Positions 16,730-25,057 of a stretch of DNA of 33,844 bases are shown here, in pieces (positions within the stretch are counted from its first letter, which is position 1; the number at the start of each line of letters is the position of its first letter). The stretch is from the IMG/VR virus record IMGVR_UViG_3300002514_000121, positions 1 through 33,844 of that record. One strand, given 5' to 3'. This DNA is from a virus. The notes beneath the pieces were generated by a model. That model was given only the letters and a program-made list of their open reading frames with translations. It was not told the origin of the DNA and searched no databases. The translations under genes were made by a program, and so were the position numbers.

Positions 16730-19700
16730 ATGAGAAAAGAACTAAGCGTTATTCACGTCGCCGATATCCATTGGCGAGGACTAACAAGGCATGAGGAGTA
16801 TCGCCAGGCCTTCCAGGATTTATTCAAAAAGGCGTCGGCTTTAAATCCAGATATTATATATGTGGGCGGTGATATCGTGCACAATAAGACACAGGGTATT
16901 TCGCCTGAGCTTATCGATAGCTTAAATTGGTGGTTTTCATCGCTGGCCAAGATTTGTGATGTTCATGTTATCCTAGGAAATCATGATGGTATTCTCCATA
17001 ATAAGCGTCGCCAGGACGCCATTTCTCCTATCCTGTCGGCTTTAAATAACGACAGGATTCACCTCTATAAAAAGAGTGGTATCTACCCTACGGGAATACC
17101 TGGATTTAACTGGGCTGTCTTTTCTTGTTTCGACGAAGAGGGCTGGGAGGATGTTGCGCCTATTCGAGGAGATATTAATATTGCCCTGTATCATGGTGCA
17201 GTTCGCGGGTCTTTGACCGACATCAACTGGGAGGTAGAGGGAGAGGCAGATATTAGCTTCTTTGACGACTACGAATTCGCCCTTCTTGGTGATATTCATA
17301 AGCCACAATTTCTAAACGAAGAAAAGACAGTTGCGTACTGTGGCAGCACGGTCCAGCAGAACTACGGTGAGGACATGGAGAAGGGCTTCATGTTTTGGAA
17401 GATAAGGACAGCTAGCGATTTCGATGTAAGTTTTCATCCGCTAGAACCGGTTCATCCATTCGTTACAATAGAGTGGCAAGGAAATGTCGCAGAGACACTC
17501 AAGTTGTGCCGAGCATTTCCGGTCGGATCTAGGTTTCGAATAAAGGCATCCGATCCAATACCCCAGGTCGAAGTACTACAGCTTCAGAATGAACTTAAGG
17601 ATTCCCATAAGGCGAATGAGGTCGTCTTTAAGTACGATGATAATTTTGACACCAATGTGATCAGTACTGAGTCTGTTTCACTTTTTAAGAAGGACCTGCG
17701 TGACCCGGCCACACACCTATCCCTATTTAAGGAGTTCCTGGGAGACGACTATCACACTGACAAGGAATGGAATAAAATATCTGACATGTTGGTGGAGTAC
17801 ATTAGGGCCGCGTCCAGGGAGGACGATGTTGCAAGAAATGTCAAGTGGTCTATTAACAAGATTGAGTTTGACAATATTTTCTCTTTCGGCGCGGGCAATG
17901 TGGTTGACTTTACTAAGAATAGTGGCATTACCGGTATATTCGCCCCTAACGCCTCTGGCAAGTCATCAATAGTGGGGGCGATCATGTATAACCTGTTCAA
18001 CACAACAGATCGCGGCTCTATTAAGAATCTTTATGTTATTAATGGAAGGAAAAATTTTTGTAAGGTCTGTTCCCATATAACTGTCAATACAGAAAGATTT
18101 AGGATCGAGAGGCAGACGGTTAGGAACGAGAATCGCCGTGGACAACAGCACGGCATCACCCATCTTAACCTTTATAATATTAAGGATGAGGACAATATTA
18201 TTGATAAGACAGGTGAACAGCGGACAATGACTGAGAAGACAATTCGAAAGATGATCGGAACGGCCGATGACTTTCTGCTGACATCATTCGCCTCTCAGGG
18301 CGAGATGAATAGGTTTATCCAGGAGGGAGCTACACATCGCAAGAGAACGCTGGCTAAGTTTTTGGATCTTACTATATTTGAGAAGCTTTTTGAATATGCC
18401 AAGAATGACTCTGCGACAATTAAGCTTCAGCTAGAGTCTGCACCAGATCGTGATTGGGATAGTATTCTTACGGAGAAGCGAAACGAGAGAAAGCGAGTCA
18501 ATGCTAAAATAAAGAAACTCCAGGACGAGCTGATTAAAAATCGAGCCTCATTGTTTGACCTCAAGACAAGGCTGAAGTCGATGGACAACAATGATATTAT
18601 AACACAGGCTGATGTCGACCGGATGAATGTCCTTGTGGCGAATATTGACAAGTTATTACTTGAAAAGGGTAATGTGCTGCAGGACAACAAGGACACCATT
18701 GTGCAGATGCAGGTAAAATTATTAAAGATAAGGGATGTCAAGAAGCAGTTCCCTATTGACACGTTACGGGAGGAGCTTGAGGAGCAAGTCCTTTTAAGGG
18801 AGTCCATTGTCAAGGTGAAGCACTCCTATGAGAAGGAGGCTTTAACTTTTAACAGTCGCAAGAAGTCAATTAAGATACTCCAGGATGTTCCGTGTGGCGA
18901 TAGTTTTCCAAGCTGCAAGTTTATAAAGAACTCCCATGAGAATAAGTCCCTGGTCGAGAAGCAGGAGCATGTCATAGGCGATATGATGGAGAAGCTGGAG
19001 ACTCTTGAGGCCAATTTAGGTGACTTTATTTCCAGGGGAATCGAGGAAAAGATTTCCAAGTATGATGTTATGCTCAAAAAGGAGGGCGAATACCTCAACT
19101 TAATTTCCCTCAACGAGCTCGAGTGTAAGTCGCTGGAAATTGAAAAGGAAGGCCTCCACGTCAGGTCTAAAAAAATGCATGACGACCTTGCAGAGATAAA
19201 GTCGAAGGTCTGCGACTCTAACGTTGATTCTGAGATTGTAAATCTCAGGTCACGTATCGACTCCCTTAATGACCAGATCAACACTATGGATGCAAACAGG
19301 ATATCGCTGGCATCTCTACTGGGAGAGAACAAGGTATATGTGGAGAAGATTAAAAAGGAGAAGACACTGTATGCAGGCCTACGATCCCAGTGGAATACCT
19401 ACCAGAGTTTTATGAAGGCAGTCTCTAAGAAGGGAATACCGGCGCAGATAATTCACTCTCAGCTTCCTATTATTAACACTGAGATCTCTAAGATTTTAAA
19501 CGGTGTAGTCGACTTTACGGTTGAGTTTGATGCCACCGCATCAAACAGCATGGACATCTTTATCGACTACGGGGACACTAGGCGGATTATTGAGCTTGCC
19601 AGCGGCATGGAAAAGATGATAAGCTCACTTGCTATTCGAGTTGCGCTTCTTAATGTGTCATCACTTCCCAAACCTGACATGCTGATTATCGATGAGGGGT

Positions 19701-19873
19701 TTGGCGTTCTTGATGAAAACAAGGTGACAGCCTGCAACCAGCTACTGGTTACTCTTAAGAAGTTTTTCAGGAACATACTAGTAATCACCCACGTGGATGC
19801 CATTAAGGATGTGGCTGATAACATACTGGAGATTAATAAGAACGGAATGGACTCACATGTCACAACAGACTGA
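16730..19873 (+). CDS. Single-chain Mre11-Rad50 (SbcD-SbcC; gp47-gp46) fusion
   Basis: A 1047-residue protein joining two normally separate subunits. Residues 1 to ~350 are an Mre11/SbcD metallophosphoesterase: D12 and H14 (ADIHWRG), D48 (VGGDIVHNK), N84-H85-D86 (GNHDG), H155 (YHGAVRG) and H190 (LGDIHKPQ). From about residue 374 a Rad50/SbcC ATPase begins, with Walker A near 402-412 (GIFAPNASGKSS), a long Lys/Glu-rich coiled coil (~560-900) broken near 722-729 by a hook-like CGDSFPSC, a signature-like 'ASGMEKMISSLA' near 955, and Walker B near 982-990 (DMLIIDEGFGVLDE). The complex processes DNA ends for recombination-dependent replication; in T4, genes 47 and 46 are separate. No SD precedes the start. 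The 3' end overlaps the next gene by 17 bases. I see no frameshift or stop between the halves. Confidence 0.9.
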   Translation: MRKELSVIHVADIHWRGLTRHEEYRQAFQDLFKKASALNPDIIYVGGDIVHNKTQGISPELIDSLNWWFSSLAKICDVHVILGNHDGILHNKRRQDAISPILSALNNDRIHLYKKSGIYPTGIPGFNWAVFSCFDEEGWEDVAPIRGDINIALYHGAVRGSLTDINWEVEGEADISFFDDYEFALLGDIHKPQFLNEEKTVAYCGSTVQQNYGEDMEKGFMFWKIRTASDFDVSFHPLEPVHPFVTIEWQGNVAETLKLCRAFPVGSRFRIKASDPIPQVEVLQLQNELKDSHKANEVVFKYDDNFDTNVISTESVSLFKKDLRDPATHLSLFKEFLGDDYHTDKEWNKISDMLVEYIRAASREDDVARNVKWSINKIEFDNIFSFGAGNVVDFTKNSGITGIFAPNASGKSSIVGAIMYNLFNTTDRGSIKNLYVINGRKNFCKVCSHITVNTERFRIERQTVRNENRRGQQHGITHLNLYNIKDEDNIIDKTGEQRTMTEKTIRKMIGTADDFLLTSFASQGEMNRFIQEGATHRKRTLAKFLDLTIFEKLFEYAKNDSATIKLQLESAPDRDWDSILTEKRNERKRVNAKIKKLQDELIKNRASLFDLKTRLKSMDNNDIITQADVDRMNVLVANIDKLLLEKGNVLQDNKDTIVQMQVKLLKIRDVKKQFPIDTLREELEEQVLLRESIVKVKHSYEKEALTFNSRKKSIKILQDVPCGDSFPSCKFIKNSHENKSLVEKQEHVIGDMMEKLETLEANLGDFISRGIEEKISKYDVMLKKEGEYLNLISLNELECKSLEIEKEGLHVRSKKMHDDLAEIKSKVCDSNVDSEIVNLRSRIDSLNDQINTMDANRISLASLLGENKVYVEKIKKEKTLYAGLRSQWNTYQSFMKAVSKKGIPAQIIHSQLPIINTEISKILNGVVDFTVEFDATASNSMDIFIDYGDTRRIIELASGMEKMISSLAIRVALLNVSSLPKPDMLIIDEGFGVLDENKVTACNQLLVTLKKFFRNILVITHVDAIKDVADNILEINKNGMDSHVTTD

Positions 19874-20171
19874 GTGGACTGAATTTGATGACGATCGCCA
19901 GTTCAAGAGGATTCGTGAGCACGTTTATGCCTTAAGGCCGAATGTCGTCGCCGATCACATTCCTATGTTTTGTCCTGCATGCGATTTTGTAATGACTAGC
20001 AGGGGTGATATGTTCACATACAAAAAATTTACATGCTGTGAGTGGTGCGCTAATAATTGGGCATATCCCCTTGCAGCAGCCTGGGCCCAGGGCTGGCGAC
20101 CTACGGCTGACGACATTAATGACGCTTTAAATAGAAGAAATAGAGCCCCTTTGGGATTCAACGATAAGTAA
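19857..20171 (+). CDS. Small zinc-binding protein
   Basis: A 104-residue protein starting at the ATG at 19857, inside the end of the SbcD-SbcC fusion gene. Twenty further open codons upstream are rejected because they deepen the overlap. The Cys pattern C39-x2-C42 ... C60-C61-x2-C64 (MFCPACDF and TCCEWCAN) looks like a zinc ribbon or treble-clef finger. An aromatic C-terminal stretch (NNWAYPLAAAWAQGWRPTAD) follows. Proteins of this general form recur in large environmental T4-like phages without known function. Coupling to the recombination gene suggests a DNA- or protein-binding accessory factor, which is inference. Confidence 0.65.
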   Translation: MSQQTEWTEFDDDRQFKRIREHVYALRPNVVADHIPMFCPACDFVMTSRGDMFTYKKFTCCEWCANNWAYPLAAAWAQGWRPTADDINDALNRRNRAPLGFNDK

Positions 20172-20172
20172 A

Positions 20173-20186
20173 GTGATATATATCAC
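20173..20186. promoter_or_regulatory. 14-base perfect palindrome before an SD, operator or hairpin candidate
   Basis: GTGATATATATCAC is a perfect 7+7 inverted repeat with no spacer, starting one base after the TAA of the zinc-protein gene. It ends directly before the AGGAG ribosome-binding site (20187-20191) of the gene at 20199. It sits at the boundary between the replication and packaging modules, so it could be a dimeric repressor or activator site. A hairpin is less likely because no loop bases are spare. Confidence 0.4.
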
Positions 20187-20198
20187 AGGAGACATGCT

Positions 20199-20582
20199 AT
20201 GCTTTCTATAAGACAAACAGACGCGCTTGGACAAATTATTAACGATACGTGGGGTAAGTCGTCAACGCCGCAGACGGCCTCTACCAGCCTCGGATGTAAG
20301 ATAACATCGGCTGAAACATTAACTTTAACGTATACCACTATTGTGACATTTGCCAGCGAACAGTCGCTGCATGACCAGCGCAGGAAGCTTGACGGTGAGT
20401 CTGCCGAGGTCTGCAATAAGCGCGCCGCAGATATTAAGAAGCTGTTTAAGGAGGCAACTGGCGGCGCTATCAAGCTGACAGAGCTTACATCGGATGATTC
20501 TTTGGAGATGATATATTTCAACCAGTACACTCCTATGCGTCGCGCTTACTATCGTCGTCGAACTGTTTACGAGATAGGATAG
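20199..20582 (+). CDS. Conserved-looking small phage protein preceding terminase
   Basis: A 127-residue protein with a good SD (AGGAG, 20187-20191). The ATG at 20194 is out of frame. The N-terminal half is Thr/Ser-rich and beta-like (SAETLTLTYTTIVTFASEQS). The second half is a charged helix (DQRRKLDGESAEVCNKRAAD) ending in 'DDSLEMIYFNQYTPMRRAYY' and a basic tail. From memory, proteins with this 'SLEMI-F..Y.P.R.AYYRR.T.' ending precede terminase genes in large environmental phages, but no function is known to me. It ends three bases before the terminase start, so translational coupling is likely. A small-terminase role fits the position but lacks direct motif support. Confidence 0.6.
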   Translation: MLSIRQTDALGQIINDTWGKSSTPQTASTSLGCKITSAETLTLTYTTIVTFASEQSLHDQRRKLDGESAEVCNKRAADIKKLFKEATGGAIKLTELTSDDSLEMIYFNQYTPMRRAYYRRRTVYEIG

Positions 20583-20585
20583 GCT

Positions 20586-22184
20586 GTGGCCGTCAATAAG
20601 GAGCGGCAGGTAAAGGAGATAATTCGGTGCGGCAAGGACCCTCTCTATTTTATTAATCAGTACGCCAAGATAGTCCACACTTCGAGGGGCACAATTCCGT
20701 TTAAGACGTATCCCTTTCAAGACGAGTGTATTCGCCAGTTTTTAGATCACCGATTTAATGTTGTCCTGAAGGGGCGACAGCTTGGGATGTCAACGCTGAC
20801 CGCATCATACGCTGTCTGGCTGGCACTCTTTCACAAGGATAAGAAGATCCTTATTATTGCCAACAAGCTGGATATTGCCGTTAACTTTATGAAGAAGGTC
20901 AAGGGAATTCTCCGGGGCCTTCCAAAGTGGCTTGTCCTTCCTGACGTTGTCTCCAATAATCGCCAGTCGGTTGAGTTTAGTCACGGGTCTTCCATCAAGG
21001 CCATTCCCACATCCGACGACGCCGGTCGATCGGAGGCCCTAAGCCTGCTGATCGTGGACGAGGCAGCTTTCGTCAGGAATTTTGATGAGCTGTGGACAGG
21101 CTTGTACCCCACCCTATCGACCGGTGGTCGTGCCATATTAATATCTACCCCCAACGGTGTGGGAGGCATGTACCACCAGATCTATACTGACGGCGAGGCT
21201 GGAATTAATGAGTTCAATGCCATTCGGCTCCCGTGGGATGTCCATCCAGACTATGATGATGTGTGGTTCGAGCAGCAGTCGAAGAATTTGGGCTCTAATC
21301 GAAGGGTCGCTCAGGAGCTCCTGTGTGACTTCGTGACCTCCGGAGATACGTTCCTATCTACTAATGAGGTCGAGTACCTTAGAACCATGGTCAGGCCTCC
21401 CATAGATAGGCTGGGGACTGACCGTAACGTGTGGGTGTGGAAACATCCGCTGTCATCCCATCAGTATGTCATCTCTGCCGACATCGCCCGTGGTGACGGC
21501 AAGGACTTCTCGGCATTTCATGTTATTGATACGACTGAGGACGAGGTGGTGGCTGAGTACAAGGGAAAAATACCTCCAGACAGGTTTGGTGAGCTTTTGG
21601 TGGAGATGGGCATGCTTTATAATGAGGCGCTTCTTTGTCCGGAGAATAACTCCTTTGGATATGCGACTCTAGTCAAGATACGTGACATGAACTATCCTCG
21701 TATCTACCATCCTAAATCTAGGGGACTTCACCTCTTTGGATATAGTCCGGTTGGCGACGAGCAGAAGGCAGGGTTTAACACCAACGGCAAGAATAGGATG
21801 CAGATACTGGCAAAGTTAGAGGAGGTTCTACGCAACAAGCAGATAGCGATATACTCTAGTCGATTCTACGAAGAGGTCAAGTCATTCATATACCACGGCG
21901 GTAAGGCACAGGCAATGAAGGGCAAGAATGACGATCTAGTTATGAGCCTTGCTATCGGCCTCTGGCTATTTGACACCTCAGCTGATGCTTCAAAATACGG
22001 TGCCCAACTGAATAATGCAATGCTCGCCGGAATGTCGACGCAGTCAAATACTTTTGATAATGTTAAAAATAGCGGTAATGAGGTCAAGCCGACGCTTAAC
22101 CCATTTTCAGCACCAAAGGATTATAGTCAGCCACAGTTTGCAACTGAGGAAGAGTTAAAGAAAAAGTTTAAGTGGCTATTTTGA
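20586..22184 (+). CDS. Terminase large subunit (T4 gp17-like)
   Basis: A 532-residue packaging motor and nuclease. The start is GTG at 20586, three bases after the preceding stop. The ATPase domain has an adenine-motif-like 'TYPFQDE' (41-47), a Walker A 'LKGRQLGMST' (61-70), a Walker B 'LLIVDEA' (154-160, with the catalytic Glu) and a coupling motif 'LISTPNG' (~185-191). The C-terminal RNase H-fold nuclease shows acidic residues in 'ISADIARGDGKD' (~297-308), 'CPENNSFGY' (~353) and 'KNDDLVMSLA' (~448-456), matching the D-E-D layout of gp17. It translocates DNA through the portal and cuts the concatemer after a headful. The length is slightly below T4 gp17 (610 residues). I see no intron or intein. 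The portal gene follows after 73 bases. Confidence 0.93.
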   Translation: MAVNKERQVKEIIRCGKDPLYFINQYAKIVHTSRGTIPFKTYPFQDECIRQFLDHRFNVVLKGRQLGMSTLTASYAVWLALFHKDKKILIIANKLDIAVNFMKKVKGILRGLPKWLVLPDVVSNNRQSVEFSHGSSIKAIPTSDDAGRSEALSLLIVDEAAFVRNFDELWTGLYPTLSTGGRAILISTPNGVGGMYHQIYTDGEAGINEFNAIRLPWDVHPDYDDVWFEQQSKNLGSNRRVAQELLCDFVTSGDTFLSTNEVEYLRTMVRPPIDRLGTDRNVWVWKHPLSSHQYVISADIARGDGKDFSAFHVIDTTEDEVVAEYKGKIPPDRFGELLVEMGMLYNEALLCPENNSFGYATLVKIRDMNYPRIYHPKSRGLHLFGYSPVGDEQKAGFNTNGKNRMQILAKLEEVLRNKQIAIYSSRFYEEVKSFIYHGGKAQAMKGKNDDLVMSLAIGLWLFDTSADASKYGAQLNNAMLAGMSTQSNTFDNVKNSGNEVKPTLNPFSAPKDYSQPQFATEEELKKKFKWLF

Positions 22185-22207
22185 CTTTAACTATTGCACC
22201 AGAATAA

Positions 22208-22220
22208 TTAAATTTATACT
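22208..22220 (+). promoter_or_regulatory. AT-rich promoter-like box before the portal gene
   Basis: TTAAATTTATACT lies in the 73-base gap between terminase and portal genes, 38 bases before the portal ATG. It shares an 'ATTTATA' core with boxes at 26530 and 32679. Possible phage (late-type) promoter element; no -35 sequence is evident. Confidence 0.3.
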
Positions 22221-22257
22221 AGTAAGAAAGAGCTCGATGCTAATTTGAGAGCGAGAT

Positions 22258-24216
22258 ATGGCAGAAAAGAACCCAGGATTATTTAAAAGACTGACCCGCC
22301 TTTTTAGGAGTGGACCGGTCGTTAAGCACAAAATTAAGGCCAGGCAGTCGGTGAATGCATCGACAGCTTTGGACCTGTTCAAGAAGTCGCAGAGCGCTAT
22401 ATACAGCAATGCACTTAACGCATATGGCCAGTATGATCGAATGGCGCGGTACGCTGATTTCTCTGAGATGGAGTACACGCCAGAGATTGCGAGCGCCTTG
22501 GACATCTACTCTCATGAGATCGCCTCACAGGATGATAAGGGTCGTGTCCTTCACATTACATCAGATAATAGTAAACTTCAAGGTATTTTAGAGGAACTAT
22601 TTTATGATACCCTTAATATAGATTTCAATATTACTTCTTGGGCTAGAAACCTTTGCAAGTACGGTGACTTTTTTCTCTTTAACGATGTCTCTCCAGATTA
22701 TGGTGTTGTCAATGCATTTCCAATACCAGTTAATGAGATTGAGCGCGAGGAGGGATTCGATCCTGAGGACCCGCTTGCTGTCCGCTTTCGCTGGGTGACC
22801 CAGGGTAATCAGCCCCTTGAAAATTGGCAGATCTCACACTTTAGGATCTTGGGAAATGATGCCTTCCTACCGTATGGTGCGTCCATATTGGAGGCGGCCA
22901 GGAGAATTTGGCGTCAGTTAATTCTCATTGAGGACGCTATGCTGGTATATCGTGTCGTCAGGTCACCTGAGAGAAGGGTCTTCTATATTGATGTGGGCAA
23001 TGTCAGCCCTGAGGACATACCAGCATATATGGAGCAGGCAAAAGCCGCTCTTCGTAGTAACCAGGTCCTCGATCGCACCTCCGGCCGTGTCGACCTTAGG
23101 TATAATCCGCTTTCGGTAGACGAGGATTACTTCTTGCCAGTGAGGGGAGATACCTCAGGCACCAAGATTGATACGCTGGCTGGAGGTACTAACGTTACGG
23201 CTATTGAGGATGTTGAGTACATTCAAAAGAAGCTTTTTGCAGCTTTAAAGATTCCGCGTGCTTATCTCGGATATGATGAGATGCTGTCATCCAAGGCAAC
23301 ATTGGCCCAGGAGGATATTAGGTTTTCGCGCACCATTAATAGCATCCAGCGTGTTTTAATATCGGAGCTTAATAAGCTGGCTATTGTCCATTTATTCTCC
23401 CATGGCTATGAGGGTGATGACCTGCTTAATTTTGACATTCAGCTCTCTAACCCATCCACAATAGCCCAGCAGCAGAAGCTCGAGCTATATCGAACTAGGT
23501 TTGAGATCAGCGGACAGGCACCTGAGGGAATGCTCTCGCGTGATTATATTCGACGTAATATTCTGGGGCTCACTAAAAAGGAGATTCACATCATTGAGGT
23601 GGAGAAGGAGGCTGACAAGCAGCGCGACTTGGAAATTGAGTCTGTTGCTCTACCGGCCGATGCGGGTGATGATCCCGAATCCGATACAGGTGCTCCTCCG
23701 GAGGAAGAGTCACCTCCAGCAGATGAGCCTGAGGGTGATGCTGGTGAAGACGCGGGTGGAGGCTTATTCGCCACACACGATCGGGAATCAGGCCCGCAGC
23801 TTATGGAGGATGATGATGATATTATTGATGATTCATCCACGAATGGCTCACCAATTACTCCTACCGCCAGGGTAAGAAAGAATTCAAAGAAGCGACATCA
23901 GAGAAATAAGCGCCGAGACACTCACATGCCTGATTTTGCGTCCATGCTGTCTCACGACGACGTTTCATTCACCGATCCTTTTGGAAAGATTAGGGATGAT
24001 AGCAGCAATCCACTTAGGAATCCGTTTAATGAGGCTGGGACTTCTGGCACCCTGCTCGACGCGTTTTATGACGGGAAGATTAAAGAGCACGGTAGAATGA
24101 CACAGGAAATACAGACTACGCTTAAAACGCTTGAGAAATCAATAGGTATAAAAAGACGGCAGCACTCAGGGGTGCTCGTTGAGGAAAGTGATAAACTAGG
24201 GGACAATAATGAGTAG
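22258..24216 (+). CDS. Portal protein (T4 gp20-like)
   Basis: A 652-residue protein forming the dodecameric ring at the capsid vertex, through which DNA passes and to which terminase and neck bind. Family features: an N-terminal segment then 'YTPEIASALDIYSHEI' (~79-94), 'NITSWARNLCKYGDFFLFND' (~123-142), 'LPYGASILEAARRIWRQLIL' (~204-223), 'YRVVRSPERRVFYIDVGNV' (~231-249), and 'AALKIPRAYLGYDEMLSSKA' (~332-351). These are the conserved blocks of gp20. T4 gp20 is 524 residues; the extra length here is mainly at the C-terminus (~455 onward), an acidic Pro/Glu/Asp/Gly-rich, probably disordered tail, then a basic patch (RKNSKKRHQRNKRRD). The gene overlaps the following start by eight bases. Confidence 0.9.
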   Translation: MAEKNPGLFKRLTRLFRSGPVVKHKIKARQSVNASTALDLFKKSQSAIYSNALNAYGQYDRMARYADFSEMEYTPEIASALDIYSHEIASQDDKGRVLHITSDNSKLQGILEELFYDTLNIDFNITSWARNLCKYGDFFLFNDVSPDYGVVNAFPIPVNEIEREEGFDPEDPLAVRFRWVTQGNQPLENWQISHFRILGNDAFLPYGASILEAARRIWRQLILIEDAMLVYRVVRSPERRVFYIDVGNVSPEDIPAYMEQAKAALRSNQVLDRTSGRVDLRYNPLSVDEDYFLPVRGDTSGTKIDTLAGGTNVTAIEDVEYIQKKLFAALKIPRAYLGYDEMLSSKATLAQEDIRFSRTINSIQRVLISELNKLAIVHLFSHGYEGDDLLNFDIQLSNPSTIAQQQKLELYRTRFEISGQAPEGMLSRDYIRRNILGLTKKEIHIIEVEKEADKQRDLEIESVALPADAGDDPESDTGAPPEEESPPADEPEGDAGEDAGGGLFATHDRESGPQLMEDDDDIIDDSSTNGSPITPTARVRKNSKKRHQRNKRRDTHMPDFASMLSHDDVSFTDPFGKIRDDSSNPLRNPFNEAGTSGTLLDAFYDGKIKEHGRMTQEIQTTLKTLEKSIGIKRRQHSGVLVEESDKLGDNNE

Positions 24217-25057
24217 GTCACACAATAAAAAGAGAAATGTGGGACTGGTGTATGAGTTTTTAGTAAGATATATTTCTCGTGCCCTGGTCGAAAATAGGCA
24301 GGATTCTGCATCCGATGCTGTAGCTATTTTGAATAGACACTTTAAGGTGGACTCTGAGCTTTATAAGGAGTTCAGGTTATTTAATTCGCTTCTAACCACG
24401 ACTGTTTCTTCTACTAACGTCGTTAGTTCAATAATTAGTGAGGCACGACTTGGTGCTAAGCGGTGTGATATCAAAAAGCTGGATAGTGAAAAGTCGATGC
24501 TGATTCGAGAGATTAATCACGCGTTGAAGGATCCCACATTTTTTAATCAGTCGATAGACAACTATAAGGTCTACGCCACAATTCAGACATTGTTGAATGA
24601 CTGGCGAACTGGTGGCGACGTTAATATTGCCAAGATGGCGTCCTATGAGGACACACTGTCACAGTGGATACTTTGTGAAAAGGCTCCTCTTCCTGATATT
24701 GAGAGTCACAAGGATACAGATGTCAATGACATACTCGTGAACGTGATGATAGAAAGAATAGAGCAGAAGTACAGCAGCATTCTCACTGAGGGTCAGCAGG
24801 AGCTCATAAGGGCATACGCCATTTCTTCTCATCACGGTGAGAATAGTGAGATTGTTAAAATGATGGAGTCGATCAGGAATGAAACTCGACGCTCTATTGA
24901 TAATTTCCTCTATGTCGGTGATCCCGATGAAACGTTAATCCAGAAGCTGCAGTCAGCAGCCTCTATAATTGATACCCCAGGAATCACTGAGATCAATGAT
25001 GAAAATATGGAAAATCATCTTAAATTTATTAAACTCTCTGAGGAGCTACAGTCATGA
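24209..25057 (+). CDS. Unassigned helical head-module protein between portal and protease
   Basis: A 282-residue, largely helical protein starting inside the end of the portal gene (AGGGG SD at 24198-24202) and ending with an ATGA overlap onto the protease gene. The N-terminus is basic (MSRSHNKKRN) and followed by 'GLVYEFLVRYISRALVENRQ'. The rest has a charged helical pattern without enzyme motifs. In T4 this interval holds the small prohead core genes 67 and 68; this product is much larger and I see no similarity, so it may replace them or be a different assembly factor. The tight coupling on both sides argues that it acts in prohead formation. Function unknown. Confidence 0.6.
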   Translation: MSRSHNKKRNVGLVYEFLVRYISRALVENRQDSASDAVAILNRHFKVDSELYKEFRLFNSLLTTTVSSTNVVSSIISEARLGAKRCDIKKLDSEKSMLIREINHALKDPTFFNQSIDNYKVYATIQTLLNDWRTGGDVNIAKMASYEDTLSQWILCEKAPLPDIESHKDTDVNDILVNVMIERIEQKYSSILTEGQQELIRAYAISSHHGENSEIVKMMESIRNETRRSIDNFLYVGDPDETLIQKLQSAASIIDTPGITEINDENMENHLKFIKLSEELQS

